The notes under the pieces: model-generated | Database searches by the model: none | What the model saw: only the letters and a program-made list of their open reading frames with translations | Told to the model about the DNA's origin: nothing | In this document: positions 33,313-41,238 of the stretch, one piece after another | Numbering within the stretch: position 1 is the first letter of the stretch | Layout: the number at the start of each line of letters is the position of its first letter | Program-made: the position numbers and the translations under genes | NCBI RefSeq assembly: GCF_022024035.1 | Contig: NZ_CP091787.1 | Span: 744,001 to 808,000 of the forward strand | DNA from: Prevotella sp. E13-17 | Lineage (GTDB): Bacteria; Bacteroidota; Bacteroidia; Bacteroidales; Bacteroidaceae | Direction: 5' to 3' | Length of the DNA stretch: 64,000 bases

Positions 33313-34110
33313 ATGGCTATAGATAGTGCAATCTTTCGTAGAAGTGAGTTGCTGTTGGGTAATGACGCAATGGACCGCATTGCCCAGAAACGAGTAATTA
33401 TCTTTGGTGTGGGCGGTGTAGGCTCTTGGTGTGCCGAGAGCTTGGTGCGCTCAGGTATCCGCCAGTTGACAATTGTCGATTCCGACCGCGTGTGTATCAC
33501 CAATATTAACCGTCAGCTGATGGCCACGACGAAAACCGTTGGTCAGGTGAAGGTTGAAGCATTGAAAGAGCGCCTGCTCAGCATCAATCCGAAGGTAGAG
33601 ATTACCGCACTACAGAAAATTTTCTCGGAAGAGACTGCCGAAAGCTTCCAGTTGGACACCTATGATTATATCATCGACGCCATTGACTCGCTAAAAGACA
33701 AGGCCTACTTGATACTATTGGCATGTCGCACGCAGGCAAAGCTGTTTTCTTCTATGGGTGCTGCCTTGAAACTGGACCCCACGCGTATCAAGGTCACTGA
33801 GTTCTGGAAGGTGCAGGGAGACCCATTGGCACGTGCGTTGAGAAAAAAGTTCAAGAGTCAGAAGACATTCCCCAAGCGCAAGTTTCAGTGCGTCTATAGC
33901 GATGAACTGCTGGAGAACCGCGGCCAGAACGCCACCTGTGGCACAGAGCAGTGTATGTGCCCCAAAGCAAAGAATGGTCCTGGCGACCAAAGTCTCTTGA
34001 ACCATGAATGGTGCTCGTCGAAAGCACAAATCAACGGCACCCTGGCTCACATCACCGCCATCTTTGGCTTCATGCTGGCAGGTCTCGTCATCCAAGATGC
34101 AGCAAAATAG
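33313..34110 (+). CDS. tcdA: tRNA threonylcarbamoyladenosine dehydratase
   Basis: E1/ThiF-type enzyme that cyclises t6A37 in tRNA using ATP. The start MAIDSAIFRRSELLLGNDAM gives 265 residues. An upstream ATG at 33283 precedes the promoter box and is rejected. Signatures are the nucleotide loop GVGGVGSWCAESLVRSGI, DSDRVCITNINRQLMA, YIIDAIDSLKDK, and a C-terminal IQDA tail. The Cys-rich insert GTEQCMCPKAKNG is normal for TcdA. Single gene. Confidence 0.92.
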   Translation: MAIDSAIFRRSELLLGNDAMDRIAQKRVIIFGVGGVGSWCAESLVRSGIRQLTIVDSDRVCITNINRQLMATTKTVGQVKVEALKERLLSINPKVEITALQKIFSEETAESFQLDTYDYIIDAIDSLKDKAYLILLACRTQAKLFSSMGAALKLDPTRIKVTEFWKVQGDPLARALRKKFKSQKTFPKRKFQCVYSDELLENRGQNATCGTEQCMCPKAKNGPGDQSLLNHEWCSSKAQINGTLAHITAIFGFMLAGLVIQDAAK

Positions 34111-34146
34111 TTAAGTTCCAGAAGATCTGTTACTATAATCTTATAC

Positions 34147-35226
34147 TTATTGGCATATCTTAGCAGCAATGTTATTAAGTTCCAAGCAGCGGGCACGCAT
34201 ATTTCTCAGCTGTTCATTTTGCCAAGGATAGGGCGAAAGCATGAGTAGCCTACCTTCTGCACAGGCCATGAGATAGCGTGGATCTGGTTTAAAGAAAGGA
34301 GGGAATCCTTTTAATAATAGCACGATAAGAGGTATCCCGTTTTCCAGACATGCAGAGGATATCTGACGTTCTCCCGGACTGATACAGGGAGACACAATGA
34401 CAGCCCCTTCTTGTCCTTCCTTTAAGAACCTTTGTTTTTGCTGTTCTATTTCCTGAGGGTAGAGATGTCGGGAGCATTGCACTTGCAATTTGACTGCGGC
34501 ATCAAGTAACCTAATGTTTCCCATCGCATCCATCGGTATTCCTGCAACCATTATTTTCCCCAATGGTTTGAATAACCCAGGATGGTCACGCTTTAACAAC
34601 AAACGGCGAGGGTTGTCTTCAAGATAGGCCAACATACGGTTCAGCTGTCCCTCGTGGCGCAGCAAGCGGTCATGATATCCTTGCTCCCAAAGTGTCCCCT
34701 TCTTGCTATTGGAAGACGGCAACGTTGTTGCTGTGTACAGAACCGACTTTCCGCTTTCTCCGGCATTCATTGTCTCTGTTTTAGTACACAGCGACATCGT
34801 CGCCGTCATCACCCCCAGTTCCCTTGCAGCCTTATGCGTGCCAGCCTTAAAGCCCTTAATAACCATGCCTAGATGATACTCCATTCTTTCGTGCACAAAG
34901 AGAACACCATGAATATGGTCTGGCATAATGCATAGCTTCATCACCTCAACTTTTGGATAAAAGCGGGGAATATTCATCCAGCATTCCTTCACCTTTTCTC
35001 CCAAGGACGACAGTACCACATTGGGGCGCTCAGCCCCCTCTGTTACTTCCGCCTTTCCAATCAACGTCCCTAACAAAGGTCTTCTGCCTTCTGTGGCAAT
35101 GGTTATCATATAGATGCCACGGTCAGTGTAGTCATTATATTCGCAGCGACGTTTCATCGATGCTACCTTGTCCTGCTGCATCGACCACTCCCTGCTTCTT
35201 TCGTTCCTAAATATTTTCTTTTCCAT
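34147..35226 (-). CDS. RAYT-like HUH transposase with DprA/SLOG-like C-terminus (copy 2)
   Basis: 359 residues, homologous throughout to the copy at 7.6 kb but without the Gln/Ala insert. Y1 domain: GIYMITIATEGRRPLLG, HUH motif HIH (104-106) in MPDHIHGVLFV, GFKAGTHKAARELG, and Tyr201 in AYLEDNPRRLLLKR. The C-terminal domain (about 235-359) has GAVIVSPCISPGERQISSAC, PLIVLLLKGFPPFFKP and GRLLMLSPYPW. The start at 35226 lies downstream of a TACTTTTG box; the longer start at 35262 would lie upstream of it. Both copies keep HUH and Tyr, so catalysis is plausible. Role unproven. Confidence 0.85.
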   Translation of the reverse strand: MEKKIFRNERSREWSMQQDKVASMKRRCEYNDYTDRGIYMITIATEGRRPLLGTLIGKAEVTEGAERPNVVLSSLGEKVKECWMNIPRFYPKVEVMKLCIMPDHIHGVLFVHERMEYHLGMVIKGFKAGTHKAARELGVMTATMSLCTKTETMNAGESGKSVLYTATTLPSSNSKKGTLWEQGYHDRLLRHEGQLNRMLAYLEDNPRRLLLKRDHPGLFKPLGKIMVAGIPMDAMGNIRLLDAAVKLQVQCSRHLYPQEIEQQKQRFLKEGQEGAVIVSPCISPGERQISSACLENGIPLIVLLLKGFPPFFKPDPRYLMACAEGRLLMLSPYPWQNEQLRNMRARCLELNNIAAKICQ

Positions 35227-35249
35227 AAAATGGAACAATGATTGACCTG

Positions 35250-35257
35250 CAAAAGTA
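35250..35257 (-). promoter_or_regulatory. -7 box of RAYT copy 2
   Basis: Minus-strand TACTTTTG, 24 bases before the 35226 start. Confidence 0.6.
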
Positions 35258-35290
35258 CGCAATAAAAATGGAATAAAGATTGTTTTTTAG

Positions 35291-35623
35291 ATAAAAAGAA
35301 CACAAAAGGGACGGTTCCTTTGTGTACTCGATAAAAACGATGAGTTCAAAGTGATTGTTGAACAGCCGTTTATCAATGGCCAGCCTGTCTGTGATGCCGA
35401 AATTGCAGATTATATGAAACAAATGGGATTCGAATTAAAGAATCCTCGTAATTGGACCTATGCCACACCTGACATCTATTTGAGTGATATGCATGATGAG
35501 AATATTATCCGTTCAGCAACGGGTGCCATTTTCGTTGTAGATTGCGACATTCGCATTAACACGCCAGAATTGCGAAACGGAGGTGTAAGGTCACTTACCA
35601 CAAATATCATTTATCAAGCCTAA
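35291..35623 (+). pseudogene. Remnant of a kinase-like domain from a mobile-element protein
   Basis: An open frame without a convincing start (a GTG at 35351 is possible) reads VIVEQPFINGQPVCDAEIAD, then GFELKNPRNWTYATPDIYLS, DMHDENII and FVVDCDIRINTPE. The DxHxxN and D-x-D spacing recalls the kinase-like domain of polyvalent proteins of Bacteroidetes conjugative elements and phages. Only the C-terminal part is present, so this is probably a decayed fragment and marks past insertion of a mobile element. Family assignment is from memory and moderate. Confidence 0.55.
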
Positions 35624-35673
35624 TCCGCTTTTGAATTAGAATACATTTATACCTTCCAAGGAATCAGTGGAAT

Positions 35674-35735
35674 TCAGCGGGACAGACCTTATAATTTCTC
35701 TCACTAGTCAAGAAATCATACGCCTGTCCCGCTGA
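35674..35735. repeat. 12-bp inverted repeat with 38-base spacer
   Basis: TCAGCGGGACAG (35674-35685) and CTGTCCCGCTGA (35724-35735) are perfect complements. It ends just before the stop of the small secreted protein gene, so it may be that gene's terminator or the trace of a small element. Confidence 0.6.
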
Positions 35736-35736
35736 T

Positions 35737-35964
35737 TTATCCTTTTACTTTTTCCTTCGAAACATCCTCGTGTCCTATATATATCTTGAACATACCATTA
35801 TCATCTGCAGTTTCCAAATCCATCAGATTATTAGAAACAGCTGATGTGTCTGTTCCATTCACTATATGGATATATGACCTATATATCGGAATGTATGTTG
35901 TCTTAGCTGATATAGAACTAACAAACAACAAAGCGCCAATGATAGAGATAACTATTCGTTTCAT
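35737..35964 (-). CDS. Small secreted protein, unknown
   Basis: 75 residues: signal peptide MKRIVISIIGALLFVSSISA, then a short mature part (TTYIPIYRSYIHIVNGTDTS...GMFKIYIGHEDVSKEKVKG) with no recognised family. It follows the DUF262-HNH gene by five bases on the same strand, so it may be co-transcribed. No lipobox. A real gene is likely because of the clean signal peptide and spacing. Confidence 0.6.
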   Translation of the reverse strand: MKRIVISIIGALLFVSSISAKTTYIPIYRSYIHIVNGTDTSAVSNNLMDLETADDNGMFKIYIGHEDVSKEKVKG

Positions 35965-35969
35965 ATTTT

Positions 35970-37094
35970 TTATTTCGCCCCTTTTCTTCTATTACACTCT
36001 CTGCAAAGCATCTGGCAGTTCTCTACTACTGTTCTGCCTCCATCGCGCCATGGAGTGATATGGTCGCCTTCCATAAATTCATAGTCGAACTCCTTACCAC
36101 AGATAGGACAGATGTGGTTTTGCTTTTCCCATACAGCCAGTTTAATATCCTCTGGGAAGGCGCGAAGATCCAGATAATGCTCATCACCAGTCAATACGTA
36201 TGGGATAATACCAGCTTGTTTCTGAATTTCGCTGTCGCGCATCAAGGCAGAAATTCGTTGTCTAAGAGCAACCGTATCAAGTGTTTCTGAACCATACTTA
36301 TCATATAGCTCTGCCCAGTCCAACCCCTTCATGATTTTCTTAAACTTCTTCATATCAAAGTTCGTGATAGCCCAATTGAGTACCGTTTGGAAATATGACC
36401 ACAGATTATTTGCATTGGGGGCGTGCTGATGTTGGGCCATATAACCAACTACAGTTTGGCGATGTCCCAGACGAGTCTCGTGGTCAGCCATCCATTCTAA
36501 AGCTTTATGAAGGAAGTCTTGGCGGATAGGTGTTCCATTTACTAAGTCCTTGCCTAAGCGATAAGCACCACAATTTGACTTTGAGAAATGTCGTTTAGCA
36601 TCGTTCACAAATGGACCTGCATAAATGGCGTTATTGATTTCCTGTTCATTCAGGGGTTTGCCAGCGATATTGATAGTCTTAAACCACTCCAACTTTTCTG
36701 ATGGCTCACCTTCGCAAACGTATACAGTCAACTTATAGTCAAGAATGCGTCGCTGGATATCTGCCGGCTGATTGAAGAAGTTCTTGAAGTCATACGAGAA
36801 CTTACCATCTACATATTCACAGAGCGACAATGTGCGTTGCTGACCATCCATCACCTCGTAAGGACAATCGGCATCGTCACTCCGCTTAACCCAATACATC
36901 ACGTTTAGTGGATATCCATGAAGAACAGTTGTTATCACAGCTTGCTGCTCCTTTTCATTATAGATGAACTCACGCTGATAAGGCGGACGGATATCCAACT
37001 TACCATCATACCCACGAACGCCTTGTTCGTCGTTGTTAACGTAACCTTTGACAATATCGCCAACTGTTACTTCTATCTGCTTGATTGTCATCAT
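35970..37094 (-). CDS. DUF262 and HNH endonuclease protein (GmrSD-like)
   Basis: 374 residues. The N-terminal DUF262 domain has IRPPYQREFIYNEKEQQAVI, GYPLNVMYWV and the VMDGQQRTLSLCEY motif, a ParB-like fold. Helical middle region. The C-terminal HNH domain has CPICGKEFDYEFMEGDHITPW and ENCQMLCRECNRRKG, with paired CxxC zinc ligands and the catalytic His. Proteins of this layout restrict (often modified) phage DNA. It overlaps the methyltransferase upstream as ATGA, indicating one defence unit. Confidence 0.9.
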   Translation of the reverse strand: MMTIKQIEVTVGDIVKGYVNNDEQGVRGYDGKLDIRPPYQREFIYNEKEQQAVITTVLHGYPLNVMYWVKRSDDADCPYEVMDGQQRTLSLCEYVDGKFSYDFKNFFNQPADIQRRILDYKLTVYVCEGEPSEKLEWFKTINIAGKPLNEQEINNAIYAGPFVNDAKRHFSKSNCGAYRLGKDLVNGTPIRQDFLHKALEWMADHETRLGHRQTVVGYMAQHQHAPNANNLWSYFQTVLNWAITNFDMKKFKKIMKGLDWAELYDKYGSETLDTVALRQRISALMRDSEIQKQAGIIPYVLTGDEHYLDLRAFPEDIKLAVWEKQNHICPICGKEFDYEFMEGDHITPWRDGGRTVVENCQMLCRECNRRKGAK

Positions 37095-38197
37095 ATCTTT
37101 TGAGGGTGTTTGTTGCGGATTACAATTCGTGCAAAGAGACGTTGATATTCTCCATTCCTTTTGATATAGAAAGCTGGGCCTCCTTGTTTTGACTTTGGCA
37201 AGTCTTTTGGTTTTGTTGTCCCAAGAACGAGGCTAATTCCTATTATTTCAAATTGTTCAGGATTGTACTTTTCAAGAAATGTAACAGGAACTCCCATTTT
37301 ACCCTCATAATCGTATGGAATGTTTGTGGCCTTATTGACTTCTATTGCATCATAGTTTTCATAGTATGGATATTCTTCATGAGAATAACGACATATCAAG
37401 TCTATCTCCTCATGTCGCTTCTGATGGTCGAGATTAGTAAACCAACAGATATTACCAAGATTCCGCCATAAGCGTCCATCTCTATATGCATAACCATTTG
37501 ATCGAAGTCGTTTGGTATCATTCAAATCATAGAAATCTGGTATCTCATAATCATCAGGGACAGCAAACCATGTATGTCCAGAATGATATCCCATCCATAA
37601 TTCATTATTCAATATAAGTGGGTATATTTCTTTGTATGTAATAGCATTCTGATTGCCAATAATCAAGAATTTCTTCTTATACTCCATTAGTTGACTAATA
37701 TATTCTCTAAATAAGGAAAAAGGAGGATTTGTCACAACGATATCCGCCTGCTTCAACAGCTCTATGCACTCTGGGTCACGAAAGTCCCCAGTCTTTAATG
37801 TACCTATAACATTCTTGTCGTTCTTCAGCAAGTATTGAACATCGCTGAGGTCAACAGCTCCATCGCCATTCAAGTCCTTGACTTCAGTAATCTCAACTTT
37901 ATAGGCAATTTTCTTTGGTTCCTCAGTAAAGTCGCCAAAGTCAATCATCAGTTCATTGCCTTGTATTGGCGAACCATTATAACACGTACAGATTAACTTC
38001 TTCAAGCCCAGCTGATTGAATCTCAAAGCAAAATACTTAAAGAAGTTACTCTCATAAGGGTCATCGCAATTGCACAGCACAACCTTATCACGAAAGTGCT
38101 GCCAGTAGTGCTGCAACTCTCGCTCAATGTCTGTTAATTGCGTATAGAACTCGTCTTTTTTTGCTGTTTTGGCAGCATTTAGGTTTTTATTAGCCAT
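37091..38197 (-). CDS. EcoRI-family adenine-specific DNA methyltransferase
   Basis: 368 residues. The M.EcoRI-type start is FYTQLTDIERELQHYWQHF, with VVLCNCDDPYESNFFKYFAL. The catalytic motif IV is VVTNPPFSLFREYI (NPPF at 157-160). GNQNAITYKEIYPLI and GNICWFTNLDHQKR are conserved in the family. An EF-hand/dockerin-like loop is inserted at D108-L-N-G-D112-G-A-V-D116-L-S-D119. It presumably protects host DNA from the coupled DUF262-HNH nuclease, although the EcoRI nuclease itself is absent. Preceded by a 280-base structured leader. Confidence 0.88.
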   Translation of the reverse strand: MANKNLNAAKTAKKDEFYTQLTDIERELQHYWQHFRDKVVLCNCDDPYESNFFKYFALRFNQLGLKKLICTCYNGSPIQGNELMIDFGDFTEEPKKIAYKVEITEVKDLNGDGAVDLSDVQYLLKNDKNVIGTLKTGDFRDPECIELLKQADIVVTNPPFSLFREYISQLMEYKKKFLIIGNQNAITYKEIYPLILNNELWMGYHSGHTWFAVPDDYEIPDFYDLNDTKRLRSNGYAYRDGRLWRNLGNICWFTNLDHQKRHEEIDLICRYSHEEYPYYENYDAIEVNKATNIPYDYEGKMGVPVTFLEKYNPEQFEIIGISLVLGTTKPKDLPKSKQGGPAFYIKRNGEYQRLFARIVIRNKHPQKI

Positions 38198-38477
38198 ACG
38201 CTAAGCATTATGCGTATTGCTTATCTTCGGAGAGGTTGTGTTAAAGCACAAAGAAAGCATGAACGATTCCCATCCACACTTCCAGGCTCTACCACAAGCC
38301 TCAAAAACCAGATAAGTCACGCCCATGCTTAACGCACAGACGCTTGCAACTTATTCTTCGGTTTTTGTACTTGTTTGAATGTGGTAGATTCAGAAGTGTA
38401 CCGAACAAAGCAAACGCTTGTTTATATTTCCTCAAAAGTCATACCGGCACCTCCACTGAGGCTTCGCGCCGATACTT
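38198..38477 (-). ncRNA. Structured leader RNA of the methyltransferase-nuclease operon
   Basis: About 280 untranslated bases between promoter and start. Helices by plus coordinates: 38276-38282 with 38393-38399; 38289-38296 with 38380-38387 (8 bp); 38302-38309 with 38360-38367 (8 bp); 38312-38316 with 38350-38354. These nest into one long stem. Local hairpins lie at 38236-38251, 38404-38422 and 38446-38470. ATACGC (38196-38201) pairs with GCGTAT (38212-38217) and covers the methyltransferase start codon. A six-codon frame MTFEEI (38442 to 38422) follows a GGAGGTG. No known RNA class was recognised. Confidence 0.7.
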
Positions 38478-38482
38478 AATTG

Positions 38483-38513
38483 CAAAGATACGAAGAAGTG
38501 GGGATAAAACAAA
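38483..38513 (-). promoter_or_regulatory. Promoter of the methyltransferase-nuclease operon
   Basis: -33 TTTG (complement of 38510-38513), 19-base spacer and -7 TATCTTTG (38490 to 38483). The start codon is nearly 290 bases away. Confidence 0.8.
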
Positions 38514-38525
38514 ATAAAAGCGGAA

Positions 38526-38750
38526 CTTTTTGTGAGTAATAGTAGGGCTTTTATCTCGCAATAGTTATTGGTTTGCGATGCAATAGTTATTGTTTTGAGT
38601 CGAATCTAGCCCCTGGAATGGATGATTCTAGGGGCTAGATTGTATCTGTCTAGCCCCTAGATTCGTGCTGTCTAGCCCCTAGACGTTGATATTCTATCCC
38701 CTAGAATCAAAACAAGACCTACGCTTTTGCATGGGCAAAGTGTAGGTCTT
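38526..38750. repeat. 22-bp-period hairpin array, locus 2
   Basis: Five 13-bp units begin at 38605, 38627, 38649, 38671 and 38693: TCTAGCCCCTGGA, TCTAGGGGCTAGA, TCTAGCCCCTAGA, TCTAGCCCCTAGA, TCTATCCCCTAGA. Spacers are atggatgat, ttgtatctg, ttcgtgctg, cgttgatat. Left flank units in register start at 38526 (CTTTTTG), 38548 (CTTTTATC), 38570 (GGTTTGCG) and 38592 (GTTTTGAG). Two of them share GCAATAGTTATTG 22 bases apart. On the right, CTTTTGC at 38724 keeps the register, inside the loop of a hairpin AAGACCTAC/GTAGGTCTT (38714-38722, 38742-38750) that probably terminates patB. Confidence 0.85.
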
Positions 38751-38807
38751 GGATGATAAAAGGGGGAGTGTTGGAAGTCAAGACGACCCTTCTTGGGTGG
38801 TTATGTG

Positions 38808-40007
38808 CTATGTGGTGCAAGCATCTCTCAACTGCTTTAGTGCGCGATGAAGCAGTTGACGAGGTGTCCCTATGTTGAGGCGCATAAAGCCGTTGCCGTT
38901 TTCGCCAAACATGGCACCGTCGTTCAGGGCCAGGTGGGCACGGTTGACGAAGAGGTCAACGAGGGCCTCGTGACTGAGTCCCAGTGCACGACAGTCGAGC
39001 CACACTAAAAACGATGCCTGTGGGCGCCAGGGTTTAATCTGTGGCAGGTGATCACGACAGAAGTCTTCCACAAACTGGATGTTGCCTTCCAGGTAACTCA
39101 GCATCTGACGGCGCCATTCTTCTCCCTGCTGAAAGGCTGCAATGGTGGCGATGGGCGCAAAGAGGGGTGGGTCGTTCAGCTCGTTGGCATCGAGCCAGGT
39201 GTAGAACCGGCGACGCAAGGTGTCGTTGGGCACAATGGCATAGCTGCTGACGATGCCGGCAATGTTGAAAGTCTTCGATGGCGCACCAAAGGTGATGCTG
39301 ATCTGGGCAGCTTCGTCGCTCACCGAAGCGAAGGGCACATGCTGATGGCCAAAGAGTGCCATGTCAGAATGAATCTCGTCGCTGATGACGATGATGTGGC
39401 GTTCGTAGCAGAAGTGTGCCAAGCGTTGCAGGGTTTCCTTTGACCAACAGATGCCTGCAGGATTGTGAGGGTTGCTCAGAATCAGCAAACGACACTTATC
39501 GTCGGCCACCTCGGCCAGTTGCTCGAAGTCCATCTCATAGGTGCCGTTAACCTCTTTCAGCGGATTGTAAACCACCTTTCTGCCATTGCCTTCGGGCGTC
39601 AGTCGGAATGGATGATAGACGGGTGTCTGGATAATCACCTTCTCATCCTGCTTTACAAACACATTGATGGCCATGCCAATGCCTTTCACAATGCCCGGTA
39701 TGTAGGTGAGCCATGGGCGTTCTACGTGCCACTCGTGGTGTTCCTGAATCCACTGTATGATGGTGGTCCACAACTCATTGGGCACCACGGTGTAGCCAAA
39801 CAGCGAGTGGTCCAGACGGCGGCGCAAGGCATCGGTGATAAATGCAGGTGTCTCAAAGTCCATGTCGGCCACCCATAGTGGCAGCAGGTCGTCGCGACCA
39901 TATCGCTCCTTCAGCACACCGTGCTTCAAGTCGCCACTGCCCGAGCGGTCAATGATTTTATCGAAGTTGTACTTTATATTCATAAAAAAACGAATCATAT
40001 CTTTCAT
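38808..40007 (-). CDS. PatB/MalY-type C-S beta-lyase
   Basis: PLP enzyme of aminotransferase class I/II that cleaves cystathionine or cysteine conjugates, releasing a thiol or sulfide. Signatures are LPLWVADMDFETPAFI, ILSNPHNPAGICWSKETLQR, VISDEIHSDMALFGHQHVPF, and the PLP Lys in FGAPSKTFNIAGI. The start at 40007 overlaps the upstream gene stop as ATGA. An internal ATG at 39983 (MNIKYNFDKIIDRSGS) matches the usual PatB N-terminus and may be the true start. Forms an operon with the trans-sulfuration enzyme. Confidence 0.9.
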   Translation of the reverse strand: MKDMIRFFMNIKYNFDKIIDRSGSGDLKHGVLKERYGRDDLLPLWVADMDFETPAFITDALRRRLDHSLFGYTVVPNELWTTIIQWIQEHHEWHVERPWLTYIPGIVKGIGMAINVFVKQDEKVIIQTPVYHPFRLTPEGNGRKVVYNPLKEVNGTYEMDFEQLAEVADDKCRLLILSNPHNPAGICWSKETLQRLAHFCYERHIIVISDEIHSDMALFGHQHVPFASVSDEAAQISITFGAPSKTFNIAGIVSSYAIVPNDTLRRRFYTWLDANELNDPPLFAPIATIAAFQQGEEWRRQMLSYLEGNIQFVEDFCRDHLPQIKPWRPQASFLVWLDCRALGLSHEALVDLFVNRAHLALNDGAMFGENGNGFMRLNIGTPRQLLHRALKQLRDACTT

Positions 40008-41188
40008 CTCTCATCTTTCATCTCTCTCTCCAGCGCCTGCTTGATGTCTGCCAAAATATCCTCACGGTCTTCCAGTCCTACCGATAGGCGGATGGTCGTC
40101 TGCCGAACGTCCATCTCCTTCAGTTGCTCTTCAGAGAAGTTGCCGAAGATGGTTGAGGCTGGGTGGATGGCCAATGTGCGGCTGTCAAACAGGTTGGTGG
40201 CACGATGCACCAGACGCAGACGGTTCAAGAAACGGAAACAGGCTTCCTTCGATTCGAGGTCGATGGTGAGCATAGCGCCGGCCGTCTTGCCAAACTGCTG
40301 TTGGGCAAGAGCATGATAGGGATTGCTCTCCAACCCTACATAGTTGACCTTCACCACGCGGCTCAGCTCCTGTGCCAACCACAAGGCGTTGCTGGCCTGA
40401 CGCTGATAGCGCACATCGAGCGTCTCCAGACCGAGCGTCTGCATGTAGGCTGCCTGCGGTGTCATGTAAGCACCCAGGTTGAAGAGCAGGTCATACTTCA
40501 CCCGCTTGTTGATGTCGGGGAAAGTGCCATAGTCGATGACCAGTCCGCCCAGCGATGTGCCGCCACCCGAGAGATACTTTGTGCTCGACACCACTTCGAT
40601 GTCGATGCCCAACGCTTTCAGGTGTGTCTCGGTGAACGGGATCACCGTTGAGTCGGCTATCACGGGAACACCCTTTTGGTGGGCAATCTCTGCAATGGCC
40701 TTCAGGTCGGCTACTTCCAGTTGAGGATTGGTGACCACCTCAAGGAATACAGCAGTGGTCTGCTCGTCGATGGCATCGGCCACCGCCTCCAGATTGGTGA
40801 GGTTGCGCAGTCGTGCCTCAACGCCAAAGCGCTTCAGGGTGTTGGTGAGAAGTGCCAGCGTGTTGCCAAACAGATGGTGTGACGAGACGATGTTCCTGTT
40901 TTGTTCGGCAACGGCCAATAGCGTATTACTGATGGCAGCCATGCCCGAGTTGAAAGCCGTCACGTGGGCAGCACCCGTCAGCGCTTTTACGCGTTCTTCG
41001 AAGTTGGTCACGGTGGGATTCTCCACGCGCGCGTAGTCAGGCGCTTTGATGCGGTTGCAGAAGGCATCGGCCATGACGGCGGCATCGTCGAACTCGAATG
41101 CCACATTATTATACACAGGTACGGCCAGTGCTCCGTAAACATCTGGCCGTACAAATGGGTTGTTGATTGCGATTGTTTGTTTTTTCAT
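40004..41188 (-). CDS. Cys/Met-metabolism PLP enzyme (trans-sulfuration family)
   Basis: 394 residues from MKKQTIAINNPFVRPDVYG. Family marks are YARVENPTVTNFEERVKAL, VTAFNSGMAAISNTLL, PVIADSTVIPF, and the PLP Lys in VSSTKYLSGGGTSLGG. Members include cystathionine gamma-synthase, O-acetylhomoserine sulfhydrylase and gamma-lyases, and the exact reaction cannot be assigned. Coupling to a C-S lyase suggests homocysteine or methionine synthesis or sulfur salvage. A longer start at 41215 is possible. Confidence 0.88.
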   Translation of the reverse strand: MKKQTIAINNPFVRPDVYGALAVPVYNNVAFEFDDAAVMADAFCNRIKAPDYARVENPTVTNFEERVKALTGAAHVTAFNSGMAAISNTLLAVAEQNRNIVSSHHLFGNTLALLTNTLKRFGVEARLRNLTNLEAVADAIDEQTTAVFLEVVTNPQLEVADLKAIAEIAHQKGVPVIADSTVIPFTETHLKALGIDIEVVSSTKYLSGGGTSLGGLVIDYGTFPDINKRVKYDLLFNLGAYMTPQAAYMQTLGLETLDVRYQRQASNALWLAQELSRVVKVNYVGLESNPYHALAQQQFGKTAGAMLTIDLESKEACFRFLNRLRLVHRATNLFDSRTLAIHPASTIFGNFSEEQLKEMDVRQTTIRLSVGLEDREDILADIKQALEREMKDER

Positions 41189-41238
41189 CCTTACCAGTTT
41201 AAACTTTTTTGTCAATTGTGTTTGTGAATGTTGTTATG

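Noticed and set aside
34111..35290. Complete insertion sequence around RAYT copy 2
   Set aside because: No terminal inverted repeats or target duplications were seen; RAYTs are normally single, immobile genes.
38198..38477. tmRNA or RNase P RNA
   Set aside because: No CCA-ending tRNA-like part, no tag frame of the right kind, and no conserved RNase P core sequences seen.
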